Below are positions 61,850 through 64,000 of a stretch of 64,000 bases of DNA, piece by piece; the first letter of the stretch is position 1, and each line of letters opens with the position of its first letter. Both the position numbers and the translations under genes were made by a program. The notes beneath the pieces were generated by a model, which was not told the origin of the DNA, made no database searches, and was given only the letters and a program-made list of their open reading frames with translations. The DNA lies in assembly GCF_050436995.1 (NCBI RefSeq), contig NC_134754.1:9727001-9791000 (forward strand), given 5' to 3'. Source of the DNA: Anticarsia gemmatalis (taxonomy: Eukaryota > Arthropoda > Insecta > Lepidoptera > Erebidae).

Positions 61850-62055
61850 ATTGCGAAGTACTGTAGCCCGATTCTCTATTGTCGGTACAATCCACTATCA
61901 CAAGATTGACATTAAAAATTCCTAAAAAAATAGTTCGTACGGGCCCCGCTAGAGGTGCTGATCACCTTTTCATACAAAAGTAGATAGTCAGCCGTTTTTC
62001 GGTAGTTGATAGTGGTCGAAAATCGCACTAATGCACTATGGATAGTTTGGAAAAT
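61850..62055 (+). repeat. Copy 3 of the fold-back repeat family
   Basis: TACTGTAGCCCGATTCTCTA, TTGTCGGTACAATCCACTAT and GGGCCCCGCTAGAGGTGCTG, then TGATCACCTTTTCATACAAA, then GTAGTTGATAGTGGTCG. CCACTATCA near 61892 and TGATAGTGG near 62008 are inverted repeats, so the copy can fold back on itself. It is the best-preserved of the three copies. Confidence 0.55.
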
Positions 62056-62311
62056 TCGGTAACTAATAAATAGGCCTTATTATTAAGTGCAACTAGTTAA
62101 TTTTTATCCAATTTTTTTGCCTTCTAATCTGAAATTGAAGTAAATGTTGGTCTTTGTTTAAATCTAAAAGCGATTTGTTTCTCCCATTAACGGACTACGG
62201 GATGTTTATTTAGGATTAGACTTTGAGCTTGAACAAATATTTATACGTATTTAGATAACATGTTTGTATTATTCTGGGTAGGTGTTTGAAATTATACTAC
62301 GTTTAACTTTT
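62056..62311. other. Unrecognised stretch
   Basis: AT-rich, with nothing recognised. Confidence 0.5.
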
Positions 62312-62408
62312 GATCTCTCATTGCTGGGCAAGGGTCACCTCCTGAACGAAGGAAGGACCAAGCCTTGAGACCACCACGCTGGCCTAAGGCGGGTTGGGGA
62401 CTTGGTCG
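62312..62408 (-). mobile_element. SINE-family tail fragment
   Basis: TCATTGCTGGGCAAGGGTCA, CCAAGCCTTGAGACCACCAC and GCTGGCCTAAGGCGGGTTGG follow the antisense order of the 36777-37074 copy's 3' end. The head is missing. Confidence 0.7.
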
Positions 62409-64000
62409 TTAGGTCTTTAGAACCTATAAAGTATTATTAACAGAATAATCTTGTTACATATACCATTCCATTAAACCAATTTAATTGTAGTGCCCAACTG
62501 CACTTTTCGCCGATTAATGAACAGGCACATAATTAAAAAAGCTTAAATCAACCGCAGCACATACTCTGGGGAACGCGGTTCGCAATAAATTACGCGTTAT
62601 CAGTCCTAATTGCAAGGGAAATGGAATGTGAATTCCGGCCGAATTCGGGACTCGGCAATTAGTCTTAAGACACACCAATTTCTGACAATTTGCCGTTGAC
62701 GAGCGAATTTCATTATACGTGATGGTAAGGCACAGATGTTAAAATGTGCACCCAATTAGCTTTTAATCTCCAATTGGCAGTTTGAAAAGATTTTCTGCGA
62801 TGTTCCAAGTTTAAATTGAATAGACGATGTCGTTTGTTTGAAGGATTAGGACTGGCTAGTATACACACTTTTTAGAGGTCATATTATTCTACTTTTAGCA
62901 ACACTGGCACAATAGGCATGAGACGTATTCTATAAAAAGACAAAAGTTACTGGGTCATAACGGCGGCAATTTTTTTGAGAATTGAATATTATTTATTGTA
63001 AATTTAATTTTCCAAGTAATTTTCATAATAAAAATAAAAAAATCCGCAGAGAGCCCATTGGTTTGGTTGGCATTTATTGGACAAGCAAATACTCATCATC
63101 CATCCATCGTTAATCGGCTAGAAACGCGGACCTACATATCGCTGAATCACATTTAAACCCACTATATTCACGCTCAACCTAATTTCAATCAAATTGGTAT
63201 ATAATTCAGCTTCCCCGTTGACCGTATTTTTCATCAACCATTTGTTAAAAGAGTCATTGAAATTGTAAATGTATGTTCATTGAGAATAATTAATTTTCAG
63301 TATGAATTACATTATAATGTTTGCAATCAGCTGTAATTACAGAGTCGTTAGTGCTGAAAATGGAAACTTTAGTGAAAATCGCGCTTGTTTTAAACTGTGT
63401 CGTCACTCGTCTGTAATTACTGGAATGCGAGTAGTTTACATGTAGGTTCTAAACGAGGCATAAGGAGCGTAGAACCTTGAAAGAACTAATTAGGAGGCAA
63501 GTACTTGCCGTACTTGACAAGTAAAGTGAGACTTTCAGTACAGATATTTCAACGTCACTGGCACGTGGCACGTGAGAAATGCTTAAGACTGGGCAAGGGT
63601 ACGAACGCATTAATTTGAAAAGTAATCTAGAGTTCCTTGCTTAAAGCAAAAAATATTTCAAAAGCTCTTGAAATTGTATGTTCTAATAAACTACGTTTAT
63701 TTATTTTTGTGTTCTTTGAACAAGCATTCAAATATGAGTCATCTAAGCCATTTAATGTGATAAGAACAGTAAAAATCCTCGTACACTATGCAGCTCCTAC
63801 TCTCGATGTTTTAACTAAAACATAACTGAAAATGTGTAAAATTTTAGTCAGCGTATGCACGGAGAAGTGTGGCTGAAAATTTAATTATATGCGCGAAAAC
63901 TTTCACCAGCAATGTAGGCACCTGCATCAAATATGATCATGATTGTTATAGTAAAAAAGAAGGCATCATAAAAGACGCCAAGAAGCCTGTTGATACCAAT
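62409..64000. other. Stretch without recognised genes; GC-richer islands
   Basis: 62555-62780 is GC-richer and free of known repeats. 63430-63600 holds a 12-bp palindrome and two adjacent E-boxes (see separate entry). No gene is seen. Confidence 0.5.
63562..63574. promoter_or_regulatory. Tandem E-boxes CACGTG-G-CACGTG
   Basis: Two perfect CACGTG motifs (63562-63567 and 63569-63574) start seven bases apart. E-boxes bind bHLH factors such as CLOCK/CYCLE or MYC-like proteins, and tandem E-boxes with 6-7 base gaps are typical of circadian enhancers. The palindrome GCAAGTACTTGC (63497-63508) is about 55 bases upstream. No promoter is visible, so a role is only inferred. Confidence 0.3.

Noticed and set aside
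1..64000. Bacterial, viral or organellar origin
   Set aside because: Spliced transposon gene, LINEs, SINEs with polymerase III boxes and very low gene density are those of an insect nuclear genome.

Overview
The window reads as nuclear DNA of a lepidopteran insect (moth or butterfly). This is inferred from the repeats, since no host protein-coding gene can be recognised. The DNA is AT-rich, dense with short interspersed repeats of types I know from lepidopteran genomes, and carries introns with GT-AG borders inside a transposon gene. It looks like a long intergenic or intronic stretch. Almost every convincing protein-coding signal belongs to a mobile element.

Layout: 1-4858 is AT-rich with no recognised gene. 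4859-4990 is a remnant of a hAT-like terminus. 5367-10695 is a full-length Helitron with TC...CTAG ends, a 3' hairpin and a two-intron Rep-helicase gene broken by one frameshift. It sits at the 3' edge of an old LINE fragment (10696-10870). 10871-29030 is mostly unrecognised sequence with scattered repeat scraps. 29031-33240 is a repeat cluster: a LINE tail, a tRNA-derived SINE between two direct repeats, a second SINE, two related TC...CTAG-type repeats and a perfect-ended inverted-repeat MITE. 36777-37074 is a nearly complete SINE whose head is tRNA-like and whose tail resembles an RTE-type LINE; pieces of the same family recur at 39122, 52613 and 62312. 49471-52480 (minus strand) is a LINE with an uninterrupted 932-residue endonuclease-reverse transcriptase. 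54735-55040 is another SINE. 57805-58585 is the 5'-truncated 3' end of a different LINE (RNase H plus a CCHC knuckle).

The elements do not form a pathway. They are independent insertions layered by age. The LINE at 49681-52479 is the only intact reading frame and therefore the youngest-looking insertion. The Helitron is nearly intact: both introns, the termini and all visible catalytic motifs are kept, and one extra base separates its two halves. The others are fragments. Several GC-richer, repeat-free islands (for example 14440-14620, 43745-43850, 48740-48880, 59590-60110, 62560-62780) could be conserved regulatory DNA of an unseen neighbouring gene, but that needs comparative data. I found no convincing undescribed system.
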